Shown in pieces: positions 23,331 through 35,910 of a DNA stretch of 64,000 nt. The DNA comes from Oscheius onirici (lineage: Eukaryota; Nematoda; Chromadorea; Rhabditida; Rhabditidae), in NCBI GenBank assembly GCA_932521025.1, contig OW051469.1:10180398-10244397 (forward strand). The letters run 5' to 3'. A model generated the notes under the pieces. The model saw only the letters and a program-made list of their open reading frames with translations, was not told where the DNA came from and ran no database searches. The position numbers were made by a program, and so were the translations under genes. How positions within the stretch are numbered: position 1 is the first letter of the stretch; every line of letters starts with the position of its first letter.

Positions 23331-24528
23331 CGAAAACACTGTTTGAAAAAAATTCAGTTGTTGGGTTGAAACTTTGCTTTTTTTTGTCGTACACAGTCTT
23401 CTTGCCATTATTTTCCAGCTCATCAGCAATCAGAACGTACTGATTGGCTGTTCAGAAGAACGGACGTCAAAAGATTAATCTTCCATTTCCTTTGCAGTAG
23501 GTTAACTTGCCAGAACTTGTTATCAAAAAGACCTTCAAACTTTTTTACTTTAATTTGATTAGTTATTTGATCTTCCCTTACTCACAATAAAGCTAATCAA
23601 GACCAATGGATCTGGGTGTAAACAAGCCTCTCCTCCCTCCCTTTCTCTCTATGTTATGCTCCGGTGCATGCCGTACCCACAGCTTCGAAAAGCACCGAAA
23701 CAGAGAGCTCTTTCGACCCTGTCACATTGCATCATAGATTTTCTCTCGGATACTGACTGATCGTTCTCTGCTGTCGGAAAGTCCTCTATATAAGTCCGAA
23801 CATATGATCGAGAGAGAACTTTTCTCCCCCTAAACAAACATTTTTGGAGAGGAAACTTTAAATAGAAATTTTGTTATCAGTTTGTCCTTGCTGAGTGATC
23901 CACAGGGGTATTCCCGGGCTGAAAAACAGAGAGACGGACCTTCCACATGACTCGCACGCCCGATGTTTTCGTGTCCTTTGTACTCTATCTCTCTCTGGCG
24001 TCCCGGTCGACCGACGACCCGTTCTATGCCGTAAACTGTCTCCTGTGCTTTCTCTAGGTTAATTGGGCGTCTTTACTTCCTGACCCGAGGCAAATAAACA
24101 CTGCATTACAGTTTCTCTGTCTCCGTCAGACTCTCTCACTGTCTTTCAGTCTCTCTCTTCCTGGTCCCTCTTTATGAATCGAAGCACGAAAACAACTTGT
24201 TTACCAAGAGCGGTCAGGGCCACTTTTGCATCTTCAAAGATAAGCCAAAGACTCGCCATTTTCCCACAATTTCTCGCTCAACTATCTCGCTTGTTTACCT
24301 TCGATTTTTGACTCTGAGGACGCAATAACATGGCAGTTATTTTTCACTGTACCCATTCTCCACTTTTTGCCCTTTATAAAATCAGAATGAAGACGAAAAC
24401 TTATGCCTCGACACTAAAAAAAAAGTTCTATTTGTTTTGTTTGAAGTGTGGCACAACTGCTTCTTGATCCCTTCCTCTTGTTTTTGTCTCTTTCTCTCTC
24501 TTTCATTAGTGACTCTGTTTCTTTAGAG
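23331..24528. other. Intergenic region
   Basis: T-rich spacer with pyrimidine tracts (CTCTCTGTCTCC) around 24110-24180 and 24480-24520. No exon with good splice signals and no structured RNA was seen. Confidence 0.4.
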
Positions 24529-26309
24529 ATGGCTTACACTAGGCGCCCTATAATTAGGGAAATTCGTTCGGACTCTCTGCCCTGTCTTCCTAATGAGATC
24601 ATGGAATATATTCTGTCTTTCACGTCTCCTGCTCAGGTAAGACAGAGACAGAGATCCACTTTTCTGATGCAATCGCCCCCAATTCTCCAAGACGGCGGCA
24701 AAAACAATGAAGTTTAATGTTTGGGACAAAAGAGAAAGCTTCCTGTCTAGTCTAATCCGATCACATTCAGTTGGTTGCTAGTGGCTGGAACAGAGTTTCG
24801 ATCGGGTTCGGAGACCTGATTTCCTGTAGAATCAAAAAGTTGAAGAGGTTTGATGTTGCCGAGGATAGAGAGCTTTACGACTTCCTGAGACCAATAATTT
24901 TAAGCGGTAATTCAAATATTTTGAAGGGAAAAGATTTTTTTTCAGTAACTCTTGACCGCTTTCATCTCCAAGCAAATCTTCTGTGTCTGCTATCGAAGAA
25001 ACTCTTCCCGGCGGTGACTGATCTCACACTTCCAGTTGGGCTCTTTTCCCATTGTATGGTCACGAGAATTGCAATCAGAATCTCTGTTTCCAGTGCACAC
25101 CATATCGGCGACGAATTCCAGCGCCACTGGTGCCTTTCAAAATGTTAAAAAGCTAACGATCATGATCGGTCAAGACGATGGACATCTCAACGTCTCGAAG
25201 CAGCACTTTGATCATTTGAATGATGCAAAGTGAGTTTGAGAAAGGGACAGAGAGACTGAGTCAGAGAATCAGAGAGTCAGAGAGTCAGAAAGTCAAAGAG
25301 ACAGAATATTTTAGGACCCTCTTCGGCTCCAATAAACTGCAAGAAATCCACCTAAAACTGAACATTTGCGACTCTGAGTATGTAACCTGTTGCGGCTTCA
25401 GAGAGCTGGTTCGCTTTTTGAAAGAGGCCTCGAGCCAGAAAAGTAAGCTTCCTTTGAGTAAAAGCATGGATTGAGATGGTTTTCAGCCGCCTGGAATCTG
25501 TCCCTCCACGACTGGACCACCTTGGGTCAGGGCTGGTTTGGACCGGCTCAGCTGACCAGATACAGAAATCAGGTTAGTGTCGTCTTATCACTGTTAGGTT
25601 AATCAAATATGCACTATCATTGTACTAATGAGTACATTTCGGCCAGGGAAAGGTCAAAAATGAAATTTTTTCCAGGCCTTTGTCTGCTACTGCCGTGCCC
25701 TCTTGGATCTCGGCATCACCATCGAATCACTCGAATTGGTCGATGAGCGAAAACCATCGCCGTACATGTTGATCATGCGAGGTTCCAAACACCGGGCCTG
25801 TTACATGTACCCAGAGTTCAAGGTTCCAATTACTCTTGCTAGCCCCAAAAGAGCTTTGTTTAGAACTGTCGATCTCTGTTCGTCCGATATGACATAGGTG
25901 TTGTTGCTCCGACCTTTGCTCATGAAAGAGACAGATTTCTCAAGCTGGAAGTGGTTGATATCGCGGAGTCGCACGTCCTGTACAAAAATGATTTGCTGGC
26001 TTTCTTGGCCAATGCAACAAGTTGGTTCATTCTCTTTACTGAGGACAGTAAGAGTTTACAGATTTGTCGTCTATCCGAATCCTGCTGCCAGCTTCCTGGT
26101 GTCGTCGGACATCGGAATGTTCTCTGGGATGCTTCCAGAACGAAGACTTTTCCTGTTTCAGGTACTGTCTCTGTCCCTGACTACTAATATCTTATCGCCG
26201 AGAAATTACACAAATTATAGCCCATCAAAATACAAAAAGTTTTAGAGCCGACGGCTGGTCACTAGTATCAAGACTCCTCCCGAAGGTCCAACTCTCCTTC
26301 TGTACATAA
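24529..26309 (+). CDS. F-box protein, probably frameshifted
   Basis: Exons 24529-24636, 24771-24906, 24946-25053, 25094-25229, 25315-25442, 25487-25572 and one from about 25676 share phases. Residues 15-36 (LPCLPNEIMEYILSFTSPAQ) are an F-box, the Skp1-binding motif of SCF ubiquitin ligases. The rest is leucine-rich with repeat-like helices (LTIMIGQDD, LQEIHLKLNI), a likely substrate-binding part. CTTTAG two bases before the ATG suggests trans-splicing. Near 25850-25890 the frame breaks: the first frame ends ...VDLCSSDMT-stop, while the next coding stretch (GVVAPTFAHERDRFLKLEVVDIAES) is in another frame, with no room for a normal intron. The 3' end reads ADGWSLVSRLLPKVQLSFCT with AATAAA at 26403. 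It may be a recent pseudogene or contain a base error. Confidence 0.6.
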
Positions 26310-27461
26310 CTCTCACACATTCTCAGGTTGTAAATACTGGTCAATTGTACATATACATATGTAGATAAATTTCCCCATGTCGCCGCAAATGGTGCCCCTG
26401 TAAATAAAGAGCCCCCTCACTAATCGTGTTTGCAACAGCTGGAACGCTGCATTCTCACGTTCTTTCTTACACACTCCGTGTTCGCTACTTTGGAACTGCT
26501 GACAGAGAGTTGATTTGATGATATTGTCAGTATCTTTGCGGAATCCCCATTCCAAGACTTTTCGAGAAATTTCCTAACTTGTATATTTCATTCTAGCAAC
26601 GTCATAAACAGGTGGTCTTCCACATTCACGTGCAAATTGATATGCCCTTGTTTAATCACTTTGCCCTATGGTCTTCTAGAACTGTCCAGAAGATTCCTGT
26701 CTCTGTCACTGACTGTCCCAATGAGTCCATCTCTAATAGAACTGTTCCTGTTCCCAAAGTAATTACCCAATTTACGACGTCGACCTTAGAATCTCTTGGT
26801 CAGACTCTCTCTCTCTGTCTGTCTCACCCAACTGATACAGAGAGACAGTCTGCTGTAACGCCATTGTCTCTCTTCTGAACACATGCTGTTTACTTGATGG
26901 GACAGTCCGAGGTTCTCTCTAACCTGTATGTTTGAAGAAGAGAGAGAGAGACCCCGTTTATCTATTGATTGGGTTCGGGGTAGCCCCTCACCTTCGGATT
27001 CCCCCGCCCAGATTGCACGTGGTAGTCGTTCCTATCACGAGGGGAAGTACCCCCAGCCTTCTTCTTCTTCTTATCACCATCTCTGGGGTCAGTTCACTTT
27101 TTGAGAGAAGTCATCCCCAGTCTCTGGGTCTCCCACATTTGCATCATCGCATTAGCTCTCCGGTTTTTCCATTATAAGCTTTCTCTCTCCCGGCCGTCAT
27201 AATCTTTGCAATATTTCCATGATCTGGAAGAATCACTAGTTTGGACTTGAGTTCTAGTGTTCTTCAGAAAAGAACTGGGGGTTTCCCGTCTCCGACCAGG
27301 GAAACATACTGTTTCTCTTGCTATCTTCATGTGATTTGGTACCTCTCACTCTCCTTCTGTCACTGAACTTACGACTTACTCAGGTACTGTCTCCCACCCT
27401 GTTCCAGTGCAAATCGTACTGTATGATCAGGAACGTAGTTTCCTGTTATAATGTCCTTCCT
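26310..27461. other. Intergenic region
   Basis: Contains the F-box poly(A) signal (26403-26408) and short CT-rich tracts. 26990-27180 is relatively GC-rich but shows no spliced reading frame. I see nothing else. Confidence 0.4.
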
Positions 27462-27463
27462 AC

Positions 27464-28376
27464 AGCGCTCCACATAATTATAAACGCACCCAAAAAAAAT
27501 TGACAAAAAAATTTGGATAACACGTTTCGAAAAAATTCTTTGGTCTTTTTTGCAGAAAAGTGACTTTGGCCAATCCACATAATTATAAACGCACCCAGGA
27601 AAAACGACGGTTTACTTACAAAAACTCAAACGTTTCAGGGGTATTTTGAGCTTAATGATCGGTTGCAGTCCTGTAACGGTGAATCAGCTCGAATATTCGA
27701 CTATCCAAGCTCAGACCCAGACTCTCAGTCAAATTCTGGTCGGATCGGCGCCGTGCAGCGATGACTGCGGACCTGCGCTCTTTCAAGTCTCGATGTATCT
27801 TGTCTAATGCATAGATATTGAGTACAATACAGCCCCTGACATTTTCCACAAAGTTCGGCTTGGAAGGACGGAGTGGAGAGGGATAAAGAGCGATTTTCTT
27901 GTGCCATAATGAAGCTTGAGTTGCCTTTGAAGGGAGAACGGGAGCTTCAATCAGTTGAAAAAGGCAGTTTTCACGACGATTCATTTACGTAAATGGCAAA
28001 GTTACACATTGCAAGTGTCCCCGGTAGTCTGATTCGTTCGGTTTTTTGAAAATTCAACAGGGTTCGACTCGTCCAGATGAGACCAGCGACGCCCTTTTCA
28101 AGACGCCTCAGACACTGAAAGTCCGTTGCGAAAATTAAGTTTTTCTTCTGGAAAAGCAGAAACTGAAACAACCTGTGTCAATCTTTTTCCTTGAACAAAA
28201 CGAAAAACTCCAATTTTTGCGATTCTTTTTCGAAACGTATTATCCAAATTTGCATCATATGCTCAAATATGTAATCACATTTGACATCTTTTTCATCTTT
28301 GAGGTAAAAGACGAACCCATTTTTTGACCCGTCTGCCAATTTTTTTTGGGCGCGTTTATAATTATGTGGAGCACTG
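27464..28376 (-). mobile_element. Tc1/mariner-like transposon relic
   Basis: Terminal inverted repeats of about 40 bp (left CAGCGCTCCACATAATTATA, right complement CAGTGCTCCACATAATTATA) are flanked by TA on both sides, the Tc1/mariner target duplication. Length is 913 bp. A second internal copy of the CCACATAATTATAAACGCAC motif begins near 27578. The minus strand carries the C-terminal end of a DD34E-type transposase: NFVENVRGCIVLN..., with DLKERRSAVIAARR and LDSRIFELIHRY toward the stop at 27652. The N-terminal two thirds of the transposase are missing or scrambled, so the copy is not autonomous. Confidence 0.8.
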
Positions 28377-29915
28377 TACTATTCTATACTGTCTCTCTGA
28401 CTGTTCCTATACCAGACTCAGAGCTTCTCTTTTCCTATGCGCATTACTGTCTCTCACTCTCCCTGTACAGCTCCTACGGCCCCTCTTCTCCAGACTATTG
28501 TCTCTCTGGCTGTTCCAGACTCGGAACATTCGTCTTTTCTTATTGATGTCCCAATCTTACTGTAAGAATCTTCTCAACATTTTTCCAAACCTTTTGTAAG
28601 AAATTTCAAAATACCTGATTCACAAAAAGGTGTTGCGGCAATGATGCAAGCTGAGAGCCACGAGAACAGCTGCTCAATTGTCGCGCTCGAGGTCGGCGGC
28701 TGCATTTTTCACCCCTCTCAAAAGTCTGCTCCATTTTCTCTCCTCCCCTTTTTGGGAAGCGTCAAAACAATTGTTTAGCTTTTACCACTGTCTGGCAACG
28801 TTCCCCCCTTTCTGGGTCTTTGTTCACAACATTTCCGATTTATCAATTGCAGAAAATCTGCTGTCTGATCATCGAGGAATGATCAGACTCGTGCTCCAGT
28901 TGCAGAAAGCAGAAAAACAAAGGGAGGGAACGGTCTTGACTCAGCTCTCCCTCTTTGGCCTTTGTACTGGTGTTCATCACCAATTTGCGTCATTTCCGCG
29001 AGGTCTTTGCTCTATTTTTTTTGAACTCAACAATTCTGAAATTGCCGTATTTTGCGTGAAAAGGAAGTTGTTTTGCAACTTTCCATGGAAAACACGCTCC
29101 TTTCGGTCCAAATTGATCAAAAATAGGGAAAAAAATCTTTTGTGGAACGTTACGCCTCACTTTTCGTCATTGTACCTAAGATGGAAAGGGCATCAACGCT
29201 AATCAATTGACAACCGGACCAGTTTTGTCACGAGTTTGCTGTCCTAGCCAGCAGTTGGCTGGCAGTTAACCTTCTCTCGATCGCCAGCACGTGTTATTTA
29301 CCCAAGGAAGCCGGGGAAAGTGTTTCGAAATTGATGGAAGGGTATTTCTGGAAGGAACAGGGAGTCTCAAGGCCAGAAAGAGGAATCAAATAACTGGGGA
29401 AATACCCAATCAAAGAACCGTTTCGTTGACACGTAAAATGCACCGAAATGTCTCTATTTTCGGTTTTTCTCTGACGGAACGCTACTTCGAAAGTTCTGGT
29501 AGTCTAAACGATTGATTTCCACATAAAACAGCTCAAACGATGACTGAAAAGAGCTTGGTACTTCTTTAGCGATCATACGGGCCAGTTATTTGGTCCAAAA
29601 TACTTTCTCAGAGAGTAGTAGGCTATTCATTATGGATAAAAGCATTGGGCAGCTTTCCTTTTGAGTAAAATGAACAGAAAAATGGCAAAAAGAGGAAAAT
29701 GATTGATAACAAACGGGAAAAAATAGTTTTGGAACTTTGCTTGTTTGAAAACGCGCCCTCTTTATAAAGGACTGATACTCATGGTCTTGTAACGACGCCG
29801 TACTTATGAATTTGACTGGCTAATATCGCTAATCCTAAATTTTCCCTCTTTTCTGCATTTCACCGCTCTTGTTCTCGATTTCCTCACAAAATCCATGATT
29901 TTCAGCGCTCGCTAC
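28377..29915. other. Intergenic region upstream of the zyg-11 family gene
   Basis: About 1.5 kb without a supportable exon. Open stretches around 28680-29200 have no splice support or recognisable motif. Confidence 0.4.
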
Positions 29916-32614
29916 ATGGAGAATAGAGAGGGCTCGTCACTCTCACGACTATGTGCGCTCCACTTCGCCTCACTCATCGGAAATGGTTTGTTTTCAACTT
30001 TTATTTCGTTCGAAGAAAACGCTGGAAAAATATATCCACTAAAAACGACTTTTCAGGTCGTGTGCCGCCAATAGACACACCGCTACCGCCTCAAATTGGA
30101 GATGATATCATGGATGCCATGCGACAGCTGTCGCTTCTCGATTTGGACGGCCTGAACAGCTTTGTGCTGACACCTCTGACCATATCTAAAGTGAGTTGTT
30201 ATCACATATTACCTGAAAATTTGTGCTTTTCAGTTTGACTCGTCTCACTGTGAAGCCATCTCCTTCGAATCGCTGCGTCTCTTACGCAAATACAAGCAGC
30301 TGACTTCGATTAACATTGCCAATCACGATAAAAATGGTAAGAATTCACACATTTTCTGTATTCTACGGTATACTTTCAGAGATGAGCCCATTTAACAACC
30401 TGGACATTGTGCAGTTTGTCAACGAATGCCTGTCCGAAGAAGCTGCAGCGAAAATCCGTCACCTGAACATTGCCGGCTTCAACAAGGTCCGCAGTCTGAA
30501 CGGCTTCGGCAAGCTGCCCAGCCTGGAGAGCCTCTCCTTGGCCAGAAGACCGCTGGATGCCAGATGGATGACCAACGCGGTCAAGTTCCTGCCACAGCTG
30601 AGAAGCCTCGACATTTCCGATACGGTCGTCAACGAGCTTTCCTGGACGTCGAGTGTCCCGTGCGTTTCTGGTTCTATTCGTTCCTTATGACATACTTTGT
30701 AGGAATCTGGAAGTGCTGGTAATGCACAACCTGGAGATCAAATACGGCAAAGTACACGAGAACCTGATAGGTCTCTCCAAGTTGCGAGTCTTGGACATAT
30801 CGAAGAAAGTTTCGGATTACGCCGCGGATGGGTAAGCGTTCCAGTGTCTTCTTTTATAATGTGCTGTGTTCAGAGCTCAAGACACACCAGCCGACCTTTC
30901 CTCCATCTTCGTCGACATTCTGACGACCAGGGAAGACTCACCATGGCCCGAGCTGCGCAGTCTCGACATTGCCGGAAACGCCTTGGCCGGCTACGGAATA
31001 GACAAAGCCGTCTCGGTGGTCAGCCAGATTGCGACCAAGTGTCCGAAGATTAAAGTCATCTCAGTGTTGGCCACACCGCTGGATTCGTGCTCTTTCGACC
31101 TGCCTGAGGTCCAGATTATGAACTGCTGTACTAAGAACAGCTCTCTGGAAGCATTGAGTTTCTACTGGAACAGCGACCGGGATGCCTTCACCAGTCATGC
31201 CCTTCACAACGTCTACTACAATCTGCAGAGCTCGTACGATGATTTCACAGATGAGGAGGTCGTTCGCTGTGCTGAACTCGTCTGCAACTCGATGAAGAAG
31301 CACCTGCTGAACATCGGAGTCCAGATGGCCGGTAGTGCTTGTCTGTATCACCTCTGCAAGTAAGTTTTATCCTATTTCCGCGTAAACTTCAGTTTTAGAA
31401 TGAAGAGAATTCGCCGTCTCACCTCCCCAATTGTCCAGAACTGTATGAGCCGCTGTCTGGACGCGGCCGAAGCCTGGAGACAAATCATCCAGCTGCAGAA
31501 GAACGTCTGGCTCACAATATGCAACGACTACCTCCTCCAATTGCCCTGTGTAGACTACTTTAGGACGTGTAAAGTAGCTTTGGAGAGCATGCTGTCGAGC
31601 AAGGATTCATCCGTGGCTCGTATGACGATAGCCATAGTATCGATCGTGACACCGAAGATGCGACCGCCAGAGGCCAAGGAATTGACCACCGACGATCGCT
31701 ACGTAAAGTTCCTTGTCAGCATGCTGAATGACACGCTGCGACAGCTGGACAATGTCCCCGGTCCGAGAGCCGACAACACGCTTTTCACCCTCAAGTTCAC
31801 GCTCAGCGCTCTCTGGAATCTTACAGGTTTGCCTTCTTTTAAAACTCTGATATTGTGTTGTCTGTAGACGAGTCATCCGTCACGTGTGAGCTATTCTACC
31901 AGTCCGGAGGTGTCAAGGCCTGTTTCACCATCCTCAAAAACTTCACGGAGCACATGAACATCCAAACGAAGGTGCTTGGCATATTGAACAACATTGCCGA
32001 AGTCGAGAGGCTGCGCAATCTGCTCATCGACAACGATAACTGCATTCAGTCCTTATGGTTAGTTATCTTTCCGTTCCTATCAAAATCTCAATTTTCAGCG
32101 AGTGTCTAAAGGGCGATTTCAGCCGTGTTGACGAGAACGGACGCAACCGTGCTGTCGAACGTTCCTACTTTGCCGCTGGCGTGCTCTCCAATCTGCTGAC
32201 GCACAAGACGCTGTTTGCCGGCGGACGTGGCGCTGTAACGAACAAGGACCAGATTGACGAGCGACTCATAGCCGCCGTCTCCAGTTGGCCAAATCTCGCC
32301 ACAGCCATGGTCTCGTACAGATCATTTGCCCCCTTCGAACGCATTCTGAACATTGCCGAATTCGACGGAGCCCGACTCTGGTGTCTGTGGGGTGTTGTAC
32401 ATGTGCTGGCGAACAAGGAGAAAATTCATGGCATGTCGTGAGCTTTTGTTCTCTCCCATTAGTCTTATGGGCCAAATTCAGATACTCGTCGATGCTGAAA
32501 GACTCGAGCATACTGGGAATCGTTGAGAAACTCCATTCGCGCGAAGACGTCACTGAGGATACCAGATTGGGCCAGCTCATCGCGGAAATCTACCAGCACC
32601 TCAACGAGGAATGA
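29916..32614 (+). CDS. zyg-11: ZYG-11 family substrate receptor of CUL2 E3 ubiquitin ligase
   Basis: ZYG11/ZER1 proteins recruit substrates, including Gly N-degrons, to cullin-2 ligases; in C. elegans ZYG-11 controls meiosis II exit and polarity. Ten exons (29916-29985, 30057-30190, 30234-30336, 30380-30659, 30703-30831, 30874-31359, 31399-31826, 31868-32057, 32099-32437, 32482-32614) give 2292 nt, 763 residues, with all phases consistent. The N-terminal part ([14 protein letters not shown]) fits the VHL-box/elongin-binding region. Residues about 100-270 are leucine-rich repeats ([25 protein letters not shown]). The remainder is armadillo-like ([34 protein letters not shown]). The ATG at 29916 keeps phase with exon 2, and TTTTCAG lies 11 nt upstream. 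It could be ZER-1 rather than ZYG-11. Confidence 0.85.
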
Positions 32615-32959
32615 TATTCCTTCTTCCGTTTCTACTCAACGCCTTCATTTGTAATACACTGGTTTGTACAGAGTCACTTTCCTCCCGGGTCTCCGAGTTT
32701 ACCAAAATGTTGATCAAGTTTGTTATTATGCCCCTTCTTCTACGGGTCCTTGTTACTTCATTCTATAAAGCCAAACTATGTATTTTCCGGTGTCTCTAGT
32801 CGGGCCTCGCCCAAAAACATGCTCTCCTTCCCTCTTTCTCATCCCCGTGTTGTCCTCCCTGGGGTCAATCACGCTCATGCATGTTATATTTTTTTATTTC
32901 CGGAATATAGAGTCGCATTCTGATAAATCTGTACAGTCATTTCACTATTCTAGAGAGCT
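32615..32959. other. Convergent 3' UTR gap
   Basis: Lies between the zyg-11 stop and the tetraspanin stop. It holds both 3' UTRs; nothing else is visible. Confidence 0.5.
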
Positions 32960-34382
32960 CTACAAACTGTTCTGCTCCTCGTAGCTGAGATTGTATGCAC
33001 GGTAGCCGGCCAGGAAGCTGGCGATGATCTGTAAAAAGCCTTCGAACAACCGGGGAAGCTCAAACCTCGACGAGGAGAACACCCATGGAGGCTACCGCTA
33101 GATATTGAGAGTCTTGGGCTATTCTGTCGTGAATCTGCTTCTCACAACCCTAGAAAAGACTAGCAGGGTTATTAATCCACCCACATTATTGTTTTGTTTC
33201 GCATAGCAGTTCGTCGAGCTCAGAATGGTTTGGTTCATGGCATAAGGACCCCAGTCCTTGTAGTTCTGGACTCCGCAGCAGGTGAAAACTTGTTGTGTAT
33301 GCTTCCAGAAGTTGGACTGGTTATCGTCTCCGATGACGCCGTTGTTGGCTTGCATTCTGAAGGGATCTTTTTCACGAATGCGTACTAATATTTGAGTTAG
33401 TTATGCGAGAGTCTGGTGAAACGGCTAACTTCTAGAAGGATCATGCGGGAAACCCCGTGTACTTGAGACACGTTTTAGAATGAAAACGCACAATGCAATA
33501 GTCTTGTTGAGAGACTGGTGTAAGACTCCGGTATCGTCGTTGCTCAAGACCTTGATCGAGTCCGAGTACTGGAAGCCGAGAAGGCCGGCAACCAATTGGA
33601 TGACGATCATCAGGGCAATTATTCCACAGTACTGAAATAGATTTCGTACTTTCTTCTGTGAGATTGGTCTAGAACCTCTCAAAACAAGCCAGTTATAGCT
33701 CACTTTACTGATATCTATTCCGGTTTTCCATCACTTGTCCAGGGTTCTTCCTCTGATCTAACGACCTGTCCGTGTCTTCATATCACTCTGACTCATTCTA
33801 TCCCCTGTTATTCCTAGTTTCTGCTCCAGTTCTTTTCCGCCACTCCCCTGCCTCTTGTACTTAAATCATACGTGCACTTACCGCCCTTATCAAATTTCTC
33901 TCCATGTTTACAGACTTCTACATTCCTGGCCATTTACTTGTCTCTGTTTTTCGTTTATCAATATTTGAAGGAGGCACCAATTTACGGCCCGTTCACCCCG
34001 TCATAAAACTATTTGCGTCATTATCTGCATGCCTTTTTTGCAGGACTTACTGTGTAAAGAAGGAATTTGTTCCGTTTGTAGGTAGCCACAAGGGCGATGA
34101 AGAAAGAGATGAGCAGGACACCGGCAGCGGCGGTGAAGAGTCCAAAGACGATATCCAGACGGCCGAGTTGGAGAAAATCGTCGTCTGCTTTGGCATAGCT
34201 GACAAAAGTTCCGAAGCCGCGACCGAAACGGAGAATGAAACCTCCGACCATTAGGCCGACCCCCACTGCCTGAATTGGACTGTTTCTCTGTCCCCTGTCA
34301 TTCTGTTTGTCTCTCTTGAAAAACTTACAGCCACTCCAAAAGAGCACAACAAGAAGAACTTGTCCTGCTGGTTGAGCGTCAT
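32960..34382 (-). CDS. Tetraspanin
   Basis: Four-span membrane organiser. Exons 34382-34329, 34269-34051, 33631-33430, 33384-33185, 33149-33066 and 33028-32960 sum to 828 nt, 275 residues. Visible: TM1 near AVGVGLMVGGFILRFGRG, TM2 at FGLFTAAAGVLLISFFIALV, TM3 at YCGIIALMIVIQLVAGLLGF, and a large outer loop with the defining CCG (VFTCCGVQNYKDW) and further cysteines (TNCYAK, GCEKQI). TM4 is YLAVASMGVLLVEIIASFLAGY. The donor of exon 3 is the least certain; I chose 33430 because it gives the right phase and a 45-nt intron with a CTAAC branch-like motif. The last intron is 37 nt. Confidence 0.85.
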
Positions 34383-34528
34383 GGCTGACACCTGAAAAGC
34401 GTGCTAACTGTCTGTTCAGATCCTAAAAAGGAAAAAGCTAGAGTAGCCCGGAATGTATCGAGAGTGAAAGAAAAACTAGAAGACGATTTTCTAGTAGTCG
34501 ATCTTTCGTCGTGAGCTACGACTATCGA

Positions 34529-34652
34529 ATGACAGTTAATTGCTGTTTTACTGCTTTTCTTTTGCTGATAACTGTGCCTTCTTGCTCCCGCCCCTCAAAA
34601 GACACGCTGCAGTTGCGAATAAGGGCTCTTCGAACTGAGAGCGGGCGAACAT
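34529..34652 (+). CDS. First exon of a small secreted peptide (tentative)
   Basis: An ATG followed by a strong signal peptide (CCFTAFLLLITVPSCS) and a short basic stretch rich in Arg (RIRALRTESGRT) ends at a GTAAGC donor. It resembles the start of a neuropeptide or small secreted protein. The nearest acceptor (AATGTTAG at about 34738) would create a stop codon at the joint, so the gene may end there or continue elsewhere. No family is recognised. Confidence 0.35.
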
Positions 34653-34756
34653 GTAAGCATAGGAAAGTTATGGGTCATTTCAACTTCTTTGAAGCGCATC
34701 TTATCGTTGGGTAACCGTAAAAACTTCTGTAATGTTAGGATCACAAAGGTTTTACG

Positions 34757-34890
34757 GATGAAGACCAGTGAGTTTAACTGAAACCAGTGCGTTTGACCGA
34801 AACTAGTGGGTTTACCAAAAACCAGTGGGTTTATCGAAATCAGTGGACTTCACTGATTTCAGTGTTTCGGCTATTATAGTGGGTTTCATT
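34757..34890. repeat. Short degenerate tandem repeat
   Basis: Five to six imperfect units of about 21 nt built on GAAACCAGTGGGTTTACC, losing regularity toward 34890. It lies directly after the putative peptide exon. No translation frame gives a convincing peptide repeat. Confidence 0.6.
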
Positions 34891-35169
34891 GATACTATTT
34901 GTTTTATACCCAAGATTGGGTAAACCTAAGAAATTTCAGGTCGCGAAATAAGTCTTTGTAATTGCGTACATAACTTTTGACCCAAAACAGCTAGAGAGAT
35001 CGTTTAAAAAAGAAAAGAACGGCACGCAAAAGGACCCGGACAATTCAAATCAAGTCTCTCTCGTTAGTTAAATTTTGAGATTGTCTCTTTCGACCTCGTT
35101 GGACTTTGTTTTCTTGTTTACTCCTAGAATATTTTTGTTTCCAATTAAATGAAATATACACAAAAGATC

Positions 35170-35910
35170 CTGCCTTCTGCCACAACGACTCTGACTGGAA
35201 GCTGAGGACTGAAAGACGAAATCCATGATGAGTACTGGACTAAAAGACCGCCTCTGTTCGAAGAGATCTGGGCGAACCTCTGCGACTATGTAGCTCACCT
35301 GTTTCTTCATCAAAGCTGCTTACAAAGAAAACGGGACCAGTCACAGAGAACGAGTTTTCTGTCTAGCCTGATTCTGGAGCTCGATGAAGAGAGCTCAATG
35401 GATGAAGAAGAGGAGAAAATTTCAGCAGAATCGGAAGAGGTTCTGGTCAGCAAGAGAAAAGACATCATGAGACGAGCCAACTTCTGAAGATACCTTTGCC
35501 ACCGTCTACAAGTGCCGATTCGAGAAAGGACCTGACCAAAAGTCCCAAGTCTGTGAGTTTTTTCCTTCCTTTGCGCGTCCTTCCTTCCCAAAACCAGTCT
35601 CTTCTTCCTGTGCTCATGACTGTGTTCTACTGCAGAAACTATTGATATTCAACATTCTTTCGTTTATCTACGACTGTGGCAACTATTCTCAACTACCTCG
35701 GTCAGTTGTTCGTCTCATCTCCATCTCACCGTCTCTCGAAGTTGTTCTGGACGCAGACGACAATTACAAGATCCAGCACTAGAATAATGTTGAACAGTTC
35801 TTTTTGGAACAAGTTCTGACGTTTAAGAGCAACAGTCCGTTCGGAGAGGTCAAGAAAAAGCAAGCTGGGGAGATTAGAGGAGAGCTCTGCCAAACGTGTT
35901 TATCGTAAAT
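35170..35910 (+). pseudogene. Decayed gene of unknown family
   Basis: A 70-codon stretch (about 35205-35487) reads EYWTKRPPLFEEIWANLCDY...LVSKRKDIMRRANF and then hits TGA. Downstream, after CTGCAG (35635), KLLIFNILSFIYDCGNYSQL continues to TAG at about 35780, and the same frame resumes as NNVEQFFLEQVLTFKSN to about 35909. The helical, acidic character suggests a large nuclear or scaffold protein, possibly cohesin-subunit-like, but I cannot confirm it. Stops in an otherwise continuous frame point to a decaying gene fragment. Confidence 0.35.
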
